A DNA stretch of 64,000 nucleotides from assembly GCF_023702715.1 (NCBI RefSeq), contig NZ_CP098480.1:930001-994000 (forward strand). The letters run 5' to 3'. The notes beneath the pieces are model-generated. The model saw only the letters and a program-made list of their open reading frames with translations, did no database searches and was not told the DNA's origin. Position 1 is the first letter of the stretch. Every line of letters begins with the position of its first letter. The position numbers and the translations under genes were made by a program. Below are positions 50,705-59,396 of the stretch, one piece after another. This DNA comes from Acinetobacter sp. C32I. Its GTDB lineage: Bacteria; Pseudomonadota; Gammaproteobacteria; Pseudomonadales; Moraxellaceae.

Positions 50705-51949
50705 ATGACAAAATTAAATTATGATCTTGTGGTCTTTGGTGCGACTAGCTTCGTCGGCCAGATTCTAACCCAGTATTTGGCCGAATATTTTGCCACTCAA
50801 AAAGAACAGATCCGTTGGGCAATTGCTGGACGTTCCCAGCAGAAATTACAACAAGTCAAAGATGCGCTTGGCCCTATTGGTCAAGCTGTTCCGATCTTGG
50901 TCGCCGATGCCAATAATCAAACCGAACTCGATGCACTTTGTGCACAAACACGTGTGGTCGTCTCAACGGTTGGCCCATATGCTTTGTATGGTGAACCGTT
51001 AATTCAAGCCTGTGTGAATAACGGAACAGATTATTGTGATCTGACTGGAGAAACCCAGTGGATTAAACACATGATCACGAAGTATGAAGCGCAAGCACAG
51101 CAATCAGGTGCGCGTATTGTGCATTGCTGTGGATTTGATTCAGTTCCATCCGATATGGGTGTTTATTACCTGCAGCAACAAGCACAACAGCAGTTTAATG
51201 CGCCTGCCACTCAAGTTTCCATGCGGGTTAAAACCTTAAAAGGTGGTGCATCGGGTGGTACAGTTGCTAGCTTGATCAATGTGATTCAAGAGGCTGCGGC
51301 TGATCCTGCATTGCGTAAAGATCTACTTAATCCATACATTCTCTGCCCCGCAGATCATGGCAATACCCAAAGACAGATTTATATCAAAAGCGCCAAATTC
51401 GACCCTGATTTTAATGCATGGATTGCGCCTTTTGTCATGGCCGCTGTAAATGAACGTGTGGTACAGCGTTCTAATGCTTTATCGGGTAATGCCTATGGCA
51501 ACAACTTTCGCTATAACGAAGCGATTTTGACAGGTGAAGGGTTCAAAGGACGTTTAAAAGCCTTAGCTGTGGTCTCTGGTCTGGGGGCATTTATGCTCGC
51601 TGCGGTCAGTAAACCGATTAGCCAAGTGATGGAACGTTACCTATTACCAAAGCCGGGAGAAGGCCCTACGCCAGAGCAACAATTGGCAGGACGATTTGAC
51701 TTACGTTTTGTGGGTAAAACCGATGCAGGACAAAGTCTAAAAGTCAAAGTAACTGGTGACCGTGATCCTGGTTATGGTTCTACAGGAAAGATGTTGGGAC
51801 AAGCAGCGCTGAGTCTTGCCATTGACCATGCCAAAGATGGCGAAAAATCGACTGTTCAAGGTGGCTTTTGGACACCTGCGACTATGTTCGATGATCGATT
51901 TATTCAACGTTTAACAAAGCATGCCGGGCTTAGCTTTGAGCAGGTTTAA
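50705..51949 (+). CDS. Saccharopine dehydrogenase-like/trans-acting enoyl reductase family protein
   Basis: This 414-residue protein has a Rossmann N-terminus (DLVVFGATSFVGQIL, then RWAIAGRSQQKLQ) and the family segments VVSTVGPYALYGEPL, CVNNGTDYCDLTGE and HCCGFDSVPSDMG. It is typical of saccharopine-dehydrogenase-like NAD(P)-dependent oxidoreductases, some of which act as enoyl reductases on lipids. It is probably co-transcribed with the decarboxylase-like gene. The pair could remove a reactive carbonyl compound. The substrate is unknown. Confidence 0.85.
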   Translation: MTKLNYDLVVFGATSFVGQILTQYLAEYFATQKEQIRWAIAGRSQQKLQQVKDALGPIGQAVPILVADANNQTELDALCAQTRVVVSTVGPYALYGEPLIQACVNNGTDYCDLTGETQWIKHMITKYEAQAQQSGARIVHCCGFDSVPSDMGVYYLQQQAQQQFNAPATQVSMRVKTLKGGASGGTVASLINVIQEAAADPALRKDLLNPYILCPADHGNTQRQIYIKSAKFDPDFNAWIAPFVMAAVNERVVQRSNALSGNAYGNNFRYNEAILTGEGFKGRLKALAVVSGLGAFMLAAVSKPISQVMERYLLPKPGEGPTPEQQLAGRFDLRFVGKTDAGQSLKVKVTGDRDPGYGSTGKMLGQAALSLAIDHAKDGEKSTVQGGFWTPATMFDDRFIQRLTKHAGLSFEQV

Positions 51950-52066
51950 AATCTTCTGTTTTTAACTCGGCTTTCTGAGGGAAACATGTCAGTAAGTGAA
52001 TACTCATTGTTAAAAACAACCTAATAAAATTATCAGGCCTTAGAAATTAAGGCCTGATTTTAAAAC

Positions 52067-53041
52067 TTAAAGCATGAGACGTTTTCTTGCTGCGAGATAC
52101 TCTCTTTCAAGCCGACTTACCAGTTCTTCGACTGAAGTGGTGGCTTTGATTGCATTTAAGCCTTGACCACATCCCCAGATGTCACGCCATGGTTTGACCT
52201 TATGCTGTGTACCATCTTCATTCGGTGTACTGAAATCCATATCTTTCAGATTACCTTCAGGTAAATTGGCTGGATCAAGCCCCGCCGCACGAATACTTGG
52301 TGCCAGATAGTTGCCATGTACACCTGTAAATAGATTGGAATAGACAATTTCATCTGAATTATGATCGACAATTGCCTGCTTATAAGCGTCTTCTGCATTG
52401 GCTTCATGTGTGGCAATAAATGCTGAACCAATATAAGCAAAGTCTGCTCCCATCGCCTGTGCAGCAAGAACCGCATCGCCAGTAGAAATCGCACCCGACA
52501 AAGCCAAAGGTCCATCAAACCATTCACGGATTTCCTGAATTAACGGAAACGGACTCTTGACGCCTGCATGACCACCAGCACCTGCAGCCACTGCAATCAA
52601 ACCATCTGCCCCTTTTTCAATGGCTTTCTTAGCAAAGGTATTGTTAATAACATCATGTAAAACGACACCACCATAACTATGTGTCGCATCATTGATTTCT
52701 GTTCTTGCACCAAGTGATGTAATCACAATCGGTACTTTGTATTTGACGATCAGTTCCATGTCATGTTCCAGACGATTATTACTTTTATGCACGATCTGGT
52801 TGATTGCAAAAGGTGCCGCAGGTCGGTCTGGATGTAAGGCATTATGCTCAGCAATTCCTTCAGTAATCTCTTTTAGCCATTCCTCTAGCTTTTCGGCAGG
52901 TCGTGCATTCAATGCTGGCATGGAACCAATCACACCAGCTTTACATTGCGCCAGCACCAGCTTGGGCGTGCTAATAATAAATAACGGTGAACCAATTACA
53001 GGGAGTCTCAGGTTTTTCATTAATTCTGGAATTTTTGACAT
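52067..53041 (-). CDS. Nitronate monooxygenase-family flavoprotein
   Basis: This 324-residue FMN TIM-barrel of the nitronate monooxygenase/2-nitropropane dioxygenase family has PVIGSPLFIISTPKLVLAQ at the N-terminus and the phosphate-binding VAAGAGGHAG and GALALSGAIS-like GPLALSGAIST segments. It oxidises alkyl nitronates such as propionate 3-nitronate. It is outside the MerR promoter set. A T-rich converging gap separates it from the preceding operon. Confidence 0.88.
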   Translation of the reverse strand: MSKIPELMKNLRLPVIGSPLFIISTPKLVLAQCKAGVIGSMPALNARPAEKLEEWLKEITEGIAEHNALHPDRPAAPFAINQIVHKSNNRLEHDMELIVKYKVPIVITSLGARTEINDATHSYGGVVLHDVINNTFAKKAIEKGADGLIAVAAGAGGHAGVKSPFPLIQEIREWFDGPLALSGAISTGDAVLAAQAMGADFAYIGSAFIATHEANAEDAYKQAIVDHNSDEIVYSNLFTGVHGNYLAPSIRAAGLDPANLPEGNLKDMDFSTPNEDGTQHKVKPWRDIWGCGQGLNAIKATTSVEELVSRLEREYLAARKRLML

Positions 53042-53150
53042 TACTTTTATCCTTTAGATACTCATTATTTCAAATAGATAAAGCCTTTTTTAGAAATAAG
53101 AAGCATTTCACTTTTTTAAAATTCACTTCATCATATCTAGATAAAAGTTT

Positions 53151-53214
53151 TTATGCAACAAGTTGCATAAACTTTACATTCACGACTGCTTAGTAAGTAA
53201 AATGACTAAGCAGT
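53151..53214. promoter_or_regulatory. Two perfect inverted repeats in the 53042-53474 gap
   Basis: TTATGCAAC (53151) pairs with GTTGCATAA (ends 53170) around 2 bp, and ACTGCTTAGT (53185) pairs with ACTAAGCAGT (ends 53214) around 10 bp. No T-run follows either. They lie 110-175 bp upstream of the nitronate monooxygenase start and may be regulator sites. The rest of the 433-bp gap shows no gene. Confidence 0.5.
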
Positions 53215-53474
53215 TGAATGGGAAAAACATATTATTTAATTAAATATCAATATATTACATATTTACCGAACTTGATTTTAATCAGTAATGATTCTTGCCT
53301 CTCATGGTCATGCCTCAAATCAGTAGAAAATTCTTTTACTTCGCTGCCATACGATTCCCCTTTCTATCAGCATGATTAAATAAGAATCGTTACCAACAAT
53401 ATTAATGCGCTCGCTCTCAAAGATGGTATGCTTCGTTAATTTTTATTCTTTTATCAATCTCCTGGAGCTATTTT

Positions 53475-53774
53475 ATGAGCGCAATGACAAAGAAGTTGCA
53501 ACAGATGCGGTTTGCTTCTGTGCTTGAAGCCGTCACTTTATTGTTGCTATTCCTCGTGGCGATTCCACTCAAGTACGCATTTGATTTACCGATAGCGACA
53601 AAGATCATGGGGCCGATTCATGGTCTGGCATTTTTATTCTATCTTTGGAACTTAGTCCGTACTGCTTCACTTTGGTCTGGCGTAGAATTGTTTCGATTAT
53701 TTGTGCTTGCCTTTATTCCATTTGGTGGCTTCTTTAACGAAAAATACATTGCACAACGTCAAGCCAAACTATAA
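53475..53774 (+). CDS. DUF3817 family membrane protein
   Basis: This 99-residue protein has three hydrophobic segments, and RFASVLEAVTLLLLFLVAIPLKY and GPIHGLAFLFYLW are typical of DUF3817. Function unknown. GGAG precedes the ATG, and a terminator follows. Confidence 0.85.
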   Translation: MSAMTKKLQQMRFASVLEAVTLLLLFLVAIPLKYAFDLPIATKIMGPIHGLAFLFYLWNLVRTASLWSGVELFRLFVLAFIPFGGFFNEKYIAQRQAKL

Positions 53775-53797
53775 GGCTCTTAAATTGATACTGCAGA

Positions 53798-53826
53798 AAG
53801 GAAATCTAATGATTTCCTTTTTTATT
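53798..53826 (+). terminator. Terminator after DUF3817 gene
   Basis: AAAGGAAATC pairs with GATTTCCTTT over TAAT and runs into a T-tract. Confidence 0.88.
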
Positions 53827-53923
53827 GTTTTAAAAATAAAAAACTATTCATACCAAATCAATGCGTGATTTCACATCGGGTTCACATTCCAAATTTTATT
53901 ATAATTTTAAAAGGAGTGAGATC

Positions 53924-54496
53924 ATGAATATGAATGTTATAAAAACACTGGCTATCTCAACACTGAGCTTACTCTCCTTAGTTGCTTGTAAAAGCATATC
54001 GAGTTATACCGCTGATTATGAGAAAGCAAATCAACAAATCAGTGGAATCCCCTTAAGTGATGCACAAGCTCAAATGATTGGTCAGGATTTTGTTTCCGCA
54101 TTTAATAGTATGGGCACAGTAAATTTTGTAAAAAATGCAAGCCAACTCTATGCTGATAAGTTGTACATTAATGACACGCTCTCTCAATTCTCAACTAAAA
54201 AAGAGCTGATGAAGCATTTTGAGGGAATGAATAAACATGTCAGTAAGGTATCGGTAAAATTAATTAGTGCAACCCATAAAAATGACTCGGCTTATATTCA
54301 CTGGCAAATGACCTATGATTTTAAAATGTTTGGCCGAACAAAAAAAATGTCTTCCTATGGCATTAGCCAAATCAAAGTGAATACTGAACATCTCATCATA
54401 TTTCAACAAGACTATTGGGACCCAGCGAATGGTTTATACCGCTCTGTTCCATATATCGGAACAGGCTATTCTTTGCTTCTCCCCTTTAAGAAATAG
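53924..54496 (+). CDS. NTF2/SnoaL-like lipoprotein of the lipid locus
   Basis: This 190-residue lipoprotein has a signal sequence ending in the lipobox SLVAC (Cys near residue 20). The remainder has the look of an NTF2/SnoaL-like cone fold (LYADKLYINDTLSQFSTKKELMKHFEGM; IHWQMTYDFKMFG; FQQDYWDPANGLYRSVP). NTF2-like proteins with a DYWD motif occur in ECF-controlled CFA/lipid gene clusters, which matches the locus to the right. AAGGAG precedes ATG 53924. It starts a rightward operon. The fold assignment is by motif only. Confidence 0.7.
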   Translation: MNMNVIKTLAISTLSLLSLVACKSISSYTADYEKANQQISGIPLSDAQAQMIGQDFVSAFNSMGTVNFVKNASQLYADKLYINDTLSQFSTKKELMKHFEGMNKHVSKVSVKLISATHKNDSAYIHWQMTYDFKMFGRTKKMSSYGISQIKVNTEHLIIFQQDYWDPANGLYRSVPYIGTGYSLLLPFKK

Positions 54497-54530
54497 TCTA
54501 AGATTTACGAAAATAAGTGCAGAATAAACT

Positions 54531-54899
54531 ATGAACAATATTTCGTTATTAGAACAATTAAATAAGATTGAAGGTTTAATTATCTTGGCCTTAGTCGATG
54601 CTTTTGATGGCTCTATTTTAGAAACTATAGGTGAAGAGTTTTTTAATGTTGATTTCGCGGTGACTGAAGGTGTGAATCTATTTAACTACCAGAAAAAATT
54701 AATGGATGAAATTAGTCCTCATGATTTTCTAGAAAGTGTGCTCATGAGTACGGATCATCAATATCATATTATTACGCCACTAGAAACAAATCATAGTGTT
54801 TTTCTCTATGCAATTTTAGACCGTACTCAAACCAATTTAGGCTATGCAAGCTATGAAATTCAAAGGATTGAACGTGGTCTGAACTTCTACACTTATTAA
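54531..54899 (+). CDS. Roadblock/LC7-like small protein
   Basis: This 122-residue soluble protein starts with an amphipathic helix and a strand (LLEQLNKIEGLIILALVDAFDGSIL) and ends with a sheet and helix (HSVFLYAILDRTQTNLGYASYEIQRIE). The pattern is like a roadblock/longin-type regulatory domain. No catalytic motif is visible. It lies 34 bp after the lipoprotein gene and 61 bp before the next. If roadblock-like, it could regulate a GTPase or a scaffold, but no partner gene is here. Confidence 0.5.
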   Translation: MNNISLLEQLNKIEGLIILALVDAFDGSILETIGEEFFNVDFAVTEGVNLFNYQKKLMDEISPHDFLESVLMSTDHQYHIITPLETNHSVFLYAILDRTQTNLGYASYEIQRIERGLNFYTY

Positions 54900-54960
54900 A
54901 TATGACTCTGTATATAGAAATAAAACAGACTGACTAAACAGTAGCATCTAGGTGAAAAAA

Positions 54961-55455
54961 ATGAATAATTATTTTATACAATTGGGATTTAGTTTTTTAT
55001 TTCTGATATTAAATTCTAATTCAGCCTATGCAAATATGCAGAAATGTAAAACAGCACCTTTAGTCGTTACAACAAAAACAGTAGGCACTGTCAGCTACTA
55101 TGCGGACAATTGCCATCAGAATTGGGAAAGTCAAAATATTCAATTAGATTTTTCTTACGACCAAAATATTCCAGAATGGGCATTCAAAAAAGCAGCCAAC
55201 TATTATCTTAAAAAAAATATTAGCAATTTTGCTAACGACTCTGTATTAAACCAAATTACTGAACTGTACAAACCTGTAAAAAAAGGTGATTTATATTCTT
55301 TAGCCTATAATCAAATGAACCAACAATTAAAGCTCTCTCTTAATCAGAAATTGTTAGGTTCGATCACAGACCCACAAGCGAATCAATATTTCAAAATATG
55401 GTTTGGAAGCTCACCTTTTAATGCTAAATTAAAGCAACAATTACTAAATCAATAA
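54961..55455 (+). CDS. Chalcone isomerase-like exported protein
   Basis: This 164-residue protein has a signal peptide (FSFLFLILNSNSAYA). The mature part resembles bacterial chalcone-isomerase-like proteins: LDFSYDQNIPEWAFKKAANYYL, VKKGDLYSLAYNQ, and the characteristic end FKIWFGSSPFNAKLKQQLL. These periplasmic proteins accompany CFA-type lipid clusters and probably bind fatty acyl groups. AGGTGA precedes ATG 54961; an in-frame GTG at 54952 is a weaker choice. It is followed 15 bp later by the response regulator. Confidence 0.68.
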   Translation: MNNYFIQLGFSFLFLILNSNSAYANMQKCKTAPLVVTTKTVGTVSYYADNCHQNWESQNIQLDFSYDQNIPEWAFKKAANYYLKKNISNFANDSVLNQITELYKPVKKGDLYSLAYNQMNQQLKLSLNQKLLGSITDPQANQYFKIWFGSSPFNAKLKQQLLNQ

Positions 55456-55470
55456 CTTGATCTAATTATT

Positions 55471-56166
55471 ATGAACAATCAATTTATTCTTATGGTGGAA
55501 GATCATTATGAACTTGCCGCCACAGTTTGTGAATTTCTAGAACAACATGGCTTCGTGGTGGATCATGCACGTAACCTCGATGCCGCCCGTAACTTTTTAA
55601 AAACACATCCTTATCATTTACTTTTGCTGGATATCAATTTACCTGACGGCTCAGGGTATGACTTATGTGAATGGCTCCGAATTGATCAAGGCAAAGATAT
55701 TCCTATTTTGATGTTAACCGCCAGAGATACACTCGATGACAAATTAAAAGGTTTTAGCGCAGGAACAGATGACTACCTCGTAAAACCTTTTGATTTTAAT
55801 GAACTGGTCATGCGTGTACGTGCCCTGATTAAGCGATCTCTTGGTGAAGTCTCAAGCAGTAAAATTCAAATTCACGATCTGATTCTAGACAGTGCGACTC
55901 AAACCATAACACGCGCAGGTCAATCAATTGAATTGCCACGGATTCAATTCAAATTGTTAAAAATTTTGATGCGAAACTCTCCCAAAGTGATTACCAAACA
56001 AGAAATTATTATCGAGTTATGGGGCGATGAAGAACCTGAAAGCGATGCATTACGTAGCCATATCTACAATCTGAGAAAGATGATCGATAAACCTTTTCAG
56101 GAAAAATTGATCCATACCATATCTGGTGTAGGTCTAAAAGTTGCTTTGGATATGACAGCGCATTAA
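55471..56166 (+). CDS. OmpR/PhoB-family response regulator
   Basis: This 231-residue regulator has a receiver domain (acidic pair at Glu10/Asp11, phosphorylated Asp54 in LLLLDINLPDG, Lys105 in VKPFD) and a C-terminal winged helix (about 130-228, with EIIIELWGDEEPESDALRSHIYNLRKMI). It closes the rightward operon. Its stop overlaps the stop of the histidine kinase gene on the other strand by 4 bp, so the pair is convergent. Likely targets are the flanking lipid genes. Confidence 0.92.
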   Translation: MNNQFILMVEDHYELAATVCEFLEQHGFVVDHARNLDAARNFLKTHPYHLLLLDINLPDGSGYDLCEWLRIDQGKDIPILMLTARDTLDDKLKGFSAGTDDYLVKPFDFNELVMRVRALIKRSLGEVSSSKIQIHDLILDSATQTITRAGQSIELPRIQFKLLKILMRNSPKVITKQEIIIELWGDEEPESDALRSHIYNLRKMIDKPFQEKLIHTISGVGLKVALDMTAH

Positions 56167-57491
56167 TTTATATATACGACGACGATTAAGCCTGTTGTAT
56201 TTTCCAATTGCAGATGAGGATGTGTATTTAAATAATATTGTCGATCGAACAACTCAACTCGCCAGCCCAACTGGGTACATAATTTCTTAACCAACTGTAA
56301 ACCAATGCCGTGACCTTTGGCGGTAAGTTGAAGTTGTGAACTATTTAACTCCTGAACCTTACAATCATTTGGCATTGCAATACCAATCCCATTATCGGCA
56401 ATTAGAATACTATTTTTGCGTTGAATGATATGAATATTAGAACCTTGAGAATAATTCAGTGCATTGCGTAAAATATTACTCAACACCATTTTAGTCATTG
56501 AAGGATAAATCCATCGTTCTGATTCCTCAGCATCATCTTGTACAAAAATCTGCACGCCCTTGCCTTGACTGACAGGTTCCAGATCTCTGACTAAATCGCT
56601 GATGATATTGGACAACTTCACATGCTCTGCAATCAATGTATTGGTTGTATTACGTGCAATTGCCAGCAAAGTTTCAACCAGTAATTGCATATCATCAATG
56701 GTATTCGAAATACGATGCAGTGATTTATCTTCACCGTATTTGGCCTGACACAGTTGCACATTCCCTTTTAAAATCGTCAATGGTGTCCGTAACTCATGGC
56801 TGACATCGCCTGTAAATTCGCGCTCTCGGTTAATAAACTCACTCAATACTTGATGGTATTTTTCTAATGCTTGTTTTAAATATTCAGCTTCCATATTGTC
56901 ATTGGTACTGATTCCTTGGAATGGAGATACCTCCTTATACTGATGTGCCCAATCAATATGTTCTAAGGCATTCGCTAAACGGGTAATTGGCGAAAAATAA
57001 CGTTTGGCCCGCCGATTTGACCACCATAAGATGCTATACAGCACAATAAGACTGAACATTAACGGTGCTAAACCAAACATCCAAACGATTTTATTGACAT
57101 TGCTTTCACCAAAAACCAGTAGCACATGCTGCCCATTTTTTTCACCATATACGGTCATACGATCTTTTCCGTCGACAAAGATTCGGTGGACACCTGATTT
57201 TAGCGATTGATTTTGAAATGCTAAAGGTGGTTTTTCACTTTTCCAACGGTAGCCATATAAGTTTTTAGTATCGGGTAAATCAGCATTTGGATTACGATCA
57301 ACACGCATCCAGTAATGCTCCATTTCTTGTTCAAGTGCGGTTTTAAGCAATGAGCCTTTGATCACCCAGGCACTGCATGCAATCCCAATAATAATCGAAA
57401 GCGCGATCAGTCCAATTTGCAACCAATAATAACGATTAAACATCCGACTCAGTGGACGGTTATTGGCATCGCTTTTATTGGTTTTAAACAT
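56163..57491 (-). CDS. Sensor histidine kinase
   Basis: This 442-residue membrane kinase has two transmembrane helices (about 24-46 and 137-157) enclosing a periplasmic sensor of about 90 residues. After a HAMP-like linker the H-box is FTGDVSHELRTPL with His232, then come NILRNALNYSQ (N-box) and ADNGIGI and GHGIGLQL (G boxes). It is the last gene of the leftward lipid operon, 33 bp after a methyltransferase gene, and converges on its response regulator. The sensed signal may be membrane lipid state, by inference. Confidence 0.92.
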   Translation of the reverse strand: MFKTNKSDANNRPLSRMFNRYYWLQIGLIALSIIIGIACSAWVIKGSLLKTALEQEMEHYWMRVDRNPNADLPDTKNLYGYRWKSEKPPLAFQNQSLKSGVHRIFVDGKDRMTVYGEKNGQHVLLVFGESNVNKIVWMFGLAPLMFSLIVLYSILWWSNRRAKRYFSPITRLANALEHIDWAHQYKEVSPFQGISTNDNMEAEYLKQALEKYHQVLSEFINREREFTGDVSHELRTPLTILKGNVQLCQAKYGEDKSLHRISNTIDDMQLLVETLLAIARNTTNTLIAEHVKLSNIISDLVRDLEPVSQGKGVQIFVQDDAEESERWIYPSMTKMVLSNILRNALNYSQGSNIHIIQRKNSILIADNGIGIAMPNDCKVQELNSSQLQLTAKGHGIGLQLVKKLCTQLGWRVELFDRQYYLNTHPHLQLENTTGLIVVVYIN

Positions 57492-57524
57492 AATCTTGCC
57501 TATTTACACAACTGCTTGTTTTAA

Positions 57525-58574
57525 TTATACGGCTTTCTTTTTGAACAGGAAGTGACCAACGATCCATTCTTGCCCCTGCTCAAATCCAAACAATTCAGCA
57601 CAAGCCATAAAAAAGATACGCCAACGTTGCCACCATGCCGCCGCATCTTGCCCGTACACCTTTTCAAAAAGTGGTTTTAATTGTTCAGCATTACGATCCA
57701 TGTTTTCCAGCCATGCATTTGCTGTTTTTTCATAATGAGTTCCAGACCATTGCCAATGTTGCGATAATTCCAGATGCTGTTGAAAGTGTAAAAATGTCGA
57801 ACTTGCAGGCATCAATCCACCTGTAAAAAAGTATCGCGACATCCAGTCATATTCACTTTTGATTTCGAAAGGATAGTGTAAGAAACGATGACAGAAAATA
57901 TGACACCATAACAGTCCATCCTCTTTGAGCCACGATTGGATTTTTTCAAAAAGCTTTTGGTAATTTCTTACATGTTCAAACATTTCGACTGAAACAACAC
58001 GATCAAATGTGTTTTGCTGCAATTCCAGGACATTGACATCACAGGTAATAACATCAATATTCATCAAGCCATATTTCTCAGCTTTGGACAAAATATGCTG
58101 ACGTTGCGTCGCTGAATTGGAAACAGCCGTAATTTTTGCATTTGGATAGCGCTCTGCCATCCACAGCGTAAACGAACCCCATCCACACCCTAACTCCAAG
58201 ATATGTTGCCCATCGTTTAATTGGGCACGATCGCTATAAATCTGCAATGCGAACTCTTCAGCTTCATCTAATTCAGTTCGATCATGTGGAAAAAAACAAG
58301 CACTATATTTAAGTCGTTTTCCTAAAACCGCCTCAAAAAAAGCCGTGGGCAATTCATAGTGTTGCTCATTGGCTTTATCGGTTTCAATTGCGATCTGGCT
58401 ATGCTTCAACATATTCAGCACATCCATATAACGTTGAGCACCTTGTTCGGGGTCATAGCGACCTTCTTGAATCAAACGCTTCTTACTGAGAGCACGAATT
58501 GCTGCACGAATCGCCTGATCAGGTACTAAACCACTTTCAACAAGTTTTAATGATTGATTAATAATAAAGTCCAT
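57525..58574 (-). CDS. CFA-synthase-like SAM-dependent methyltransferase
   Basis: This 349-residue class I methyltransferase is related to cyclopropane-fatty-acid synthase but shorter. The SAM motif is ILELGCGWGSFTLWMAERYP, with the post-motif VSVEMFEHVRNY and the active-site region KYSACFFPHDRTELDEAEE. It is probably a paralogue that methylates an unsaturated acyl chain or another lipid. It lies 8 bp after the DUF1295 gene. ATG 58574 has AGG at the right distance; an in-frame GTG at 58601 would overlap the upstream gene. Confidence 0.87.
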   Translation of the reverse strand: MDFIINQSLKLVESGLVPDQAIRAAIRALSKKRLIQEGRYDPEQGAQRYMDVLNMLKHSQIAIETDKANEQHYELPTAFFEAVLGKRLKYSACFFPHDRTELDEAEEFALQIYSDRAQLNDGQHILELGCGWGSFTLWMAERYPNAKITAVSNSATQRQHILSKAEKYGLMNIDVITCDVNVLELQQNTFDRVVSVEMFEHVRNYQKLFEKIQSWLKEDGLLWCHIFCHRFLHYPFEIKSEYDWMSRYFFTGGLMPASSTFLHFQQHLELSQHWQWSGTHYEKTANAWLENMDRNAEQLKPLFEKVYGQDAAAWWQRWRIFFMACAELFGFEQGQEWIVGHFLFKKKAV

Positions 58575-58582
58575 GTGCGTAC

Positions 58583-59362
58583 CTACTCTTTTGGTTTCCA
58601 CGGAATAAACATTGAAGTTCGTTTTTTATAATCGAGATAATTTTGACCTCGATTTTTTAATGCTTGTTGTTCACTAAATGGAATACCGGTGATGTAATAC
58701 AAAAATAGCCACATCAAGACTGGATATATCCATAGACTGTATAACCCTGCTGCAAGTCCTATTATTGGATATGCAAACCAGTGTATCCATTCAAAAAAAT
58801 AATTGGGATGCCGCGAATAACGCCACAGACCTTGATCCATGGTTTTCCCATCATTTTGTTTTTGTTGCTTGAAATGAAACAATTGCTGATCTGCGACCAC
58901 TTCACCTAGAAATGCAATCAGCATAACAATTCCCGCAATGATCAAAAAAACATGGGTTTGTGGACTCCAGACAGAACTCGGCACATGAAGCAAAGTCCAC
59001 ATCGGTATGCTAAATAAGATTGCCAAACCCGCCTGAAACATAAAAAAGGAATAAAAACCAATATGTTGATATTTCCCCATCGCACGACGCATATTGGCAT
59101 ATCGGCGATCTTCTACTGATTCCGCTTGATACCGACGCCATAAATGCCAACTTAAACGTATAAACCAGATTGAACTGAATACCCCAATAAACAGCCTGAC
59201 ATTTACCAGTGCATCATCTACTAACCATGCAGTCAGCAGAATATTCAGCGCGATGCAAAAACTCCAAGCAACATCCACTATGCCAGCACGATGATTGTGG
59301 CTTGCCCATAACCAACATATGCTCATGAGCACAGCATCAAGTAAAAACAATTGCCATAACAT
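58583..59362 (-). CDS. DUF1295 (steroid 5-alpha-reductase-like) membrane protein
   Basis: This 259-residue membrane protein has about six helices and the DUF1295 C-terminal signature GLWRYSRHPNYFFEWIHWFAYP with the later PFSEQQALKNRG. This reductase or methyltransferase-like fold is often found beside CFA synthases. AGGAG lies 6 bp before ATG 59362. It probably reduces or isomerises the lipid product, by family analogy. Confidence 0.88.
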   Translation of the reverse strand: MLWQLFLLDAVLMSICWLWASHNHRAGIVDVAWSFCIALNILLTAWLVDDALVNVRLFIGVFSSIWFIRLSWHLWRRYQAESVEDRRYANMRRAMGKYQHIGFYSFFMFQAGLAILFSIPMWTLLHVPSSVWSPQTHVFLIIAGIVMLIAFLGEVVADQQLFHFKQQKQNDGKTMDQGLWRYSRHPNYFFEWIHWFAYPIIGLAAGLYSLWIYPVLMWLFLYYITGIPFSEQQALKNRGQNYLDYKKRTSMFIPWKPKE

Positions 59363-59396
59363 CACTGTCTCCTTGATACGTTAAATCAGTGGATAA

